6,081 nucleotides of DNA, from the NCBI GenBank assembly GCA_015485595.1, contig WFTH01000075.1, positions 1 to 6,081 on the forward strand. Direction: 5' to 3'. Position 1 is the stretch's first letter, and each line of letters starts with the position of its first letter. The notes below the pieces were generated by a model. The model was not told where the DNA came from and did no database searches. It saw nothing but the letters and a program-made list of their open reading frames with translations. A program made the position numbers and the translations under genes. This document shows positions 5,444-6,081 of the stretch, piece after piece. This stretch comes from Candidatus Microgenomates bacterium. GTDB lineage: Bacteria; Patescibacteriota; Microgenomatia; UBA1400; PJMF01.

Positions 5444-6081
5444 TTAAACTTTTGCTTGTTTATGGCTGGGCTATTAACTGCTGGATCCACCTATGCCCAG
5501 GCTAGTGACGTTCGACTGTCCATCTCTCCCGCAACCGCTTTTTTAAAGGTTAAGCCAGGCTCAGAAACAGTTCATACCATTGTCATCGAAAACCGTGGTA
5601 TAGAAACCCTAAAGATTACCCCAAAATTGGTTGATTTTCACCCTGATGGTCAAACAGGCAAGCCCGTCTTAGGCAAAAAACTCAACTTTCCTTATTTCAA
5701 ACTGCCAGAAAAGGGTCTCGAGCCTATTACCCTCGATATTAATCAAAAAGCCAAGGTTAACTTGGTTGTCGCCCCTCCAAAAGAAGCACCTACCCAAGAG
5801 TTTCCCATCACGATTATCTTCCAAGCCAGCAGTCTTAATCAAGAATCTGGTCAAACTCAAGTGGTTGGAGCCATAGCCAGTAACCTGGTAATACTGGTGA
5901 CCGAGAAAGAAAACCCGCCGGTCAAGCTCAAGCTAGCTCAGATTAAGTTACCAAAGATTATAGACAGCTTTCGTCCACTTACGTTTAAACTCCTGGCTAA
6001 AAATGAGGGGGTTTCGGCGGTAGTGGCCTCCGGTTCAGCCGAAATTCTTGACTTTAAAGACCAAAGCATCGCCAAAAAACC
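5396..6081 (+). CDS. Secreted DUF916-like (WxL-interacting-protein-like) surface protein, N-terminal part
   Basis: The frame runs from ATG 5396 to the right edge (228 codons plus two bases) without a stop, so the C-terminus is unknown. A signal peptide is clear: hydrophobic core about 9-30, cleavage after STYA (34) or AQA (36). Residues about 38-170 form an immunoglobulin-like beta sandwich opening with LSISPATAFLKVKPGSETVH. The segment IVIENRG...LKITPKLVDF follows, and the domain closes with VVGAIASNLVILVTE. A second beta domain starts near 176 (KLAQIKLPKI...KLLAKNEG). The SP-x-PG-N-x-G layout is that of the DUF916 family (WxL-interacting protein, peptidoglycan-binding domain), known in Firmicutes to hold WxL proteins at the wall. 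Membership is judged by pattern only. A C-terminal transmembrane anchor would be expected beyond the window. No Shine-Dalgarno site is seen; GAGG lies 17 bases upstream, too far. It follows the other secreted gene by 51 bases. Confidence 0.82.
   Translation, partial: MSINFTKSIFNFKFLILNFCLFMAGLLTAGSTYAQASDVRLSISPATAFLKVKPGSETVHTIVIENRGIETLKITPKLVDFHPDGQTGKPVLGKKLNFPYFKLPEKGLEPITLDINQKAKVNLVVAPPKEAPTQEFPITIIFQASSLNQESGQTQVVGAIASNLVILVTEKENPPVKLKLAQIKLPKIIDSFRPLTFKLLAKNEGVSAVVASGSAEILDFKDQSIAKK
5423..5457 (+). repeat. Degenerate period-7/14 A/T tract in the second signal peptide
   Basis: The 12-mer TTTAATTTTAAA occurs at 5423-5434 and again at 5437-5448, an offset of 14 bases. Split into sevens the tract reads TTTAATT, TTAAATT, TTTAATT, TTAAACT, TTTGCTT. 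It encodes FNFKFLILNF in the hydrophobic part of the signal peptide, the same position as the cleaner heptamer repeat in the gene before it. Confidence 0.6.

Noticed and set aside
5669..5860. Minus-strand frame opposite the DUF916-like gene
   Set aside because: It lies antisense to a continuous frame with a signal peptide and beta-domain pattern, and has no support of its own.

Overview
The window looks like chromosome from a Candidate Phyla Radiation (Patescibacteria) bacterium, most plausibly a Microgenomates-type lineage. This is an inference with moderate confidence. It rests on compact, tightly packed genes, weak or absent Shine-Dalgarno sites, TTG starts, a comEA-comEC DNA-uptake pair beside leuS, and small secreted beta-rich proteins of a style common in CPR genomes. 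All frames read with the standard bacterial code, and all four complete genes end in TAG.

The left half (1-3810) is transcribed leftward as leuS (leucyl-tRNA synthetase, complete), then comEA (membrane-anchored DNA receptor, complete), then the first 143 codons of comEC (DNA-uptake channel, running off the left edge). The comEC start overlaps a possible 9-codon leader cistron. The gaps of 39 and 54 bases fit a single transcript.

The right half (3841-6081) is transcribed rightward. It holds a six-helix membrane protein with a long cytoplasmic coiled coil, a secreted beta-rich surface protein, and the first 228 codons of a secreted protein resembling the WxL-interacting (DUF916-like) family. 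The gaps of 16 and 51 bases again suggest an operon. The two secreted proteins may form a cell-surface pair, with the membrane coiled-coil protein as a possible sensor or scaffold.

The two halves diverge from a 30-base intergenic region. A single symmetric TATA-like element there can serve as -10 box on both strands, and it would give the rightward gene a leaderless mRNA. The most striking structure is a heptanucleotide tandem repeat (about five copies of TATCTTC, one mismatch) inside the signal-peptide codons of the secreted protein. Seven is not a multiple of three, so gain or loss of a unit would switch the gene off or on. The repeat also encodes the same hydrophobic heptapeptide in every frame. 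The neighbouring secreted gene has a second, degenerate period-7/14 tract in the same place. No tRNA, rRNA, CRISPR, insertion sequence or convincing rho-independent terminator was seen, and no gene-free stretch exceeds 60 bases.
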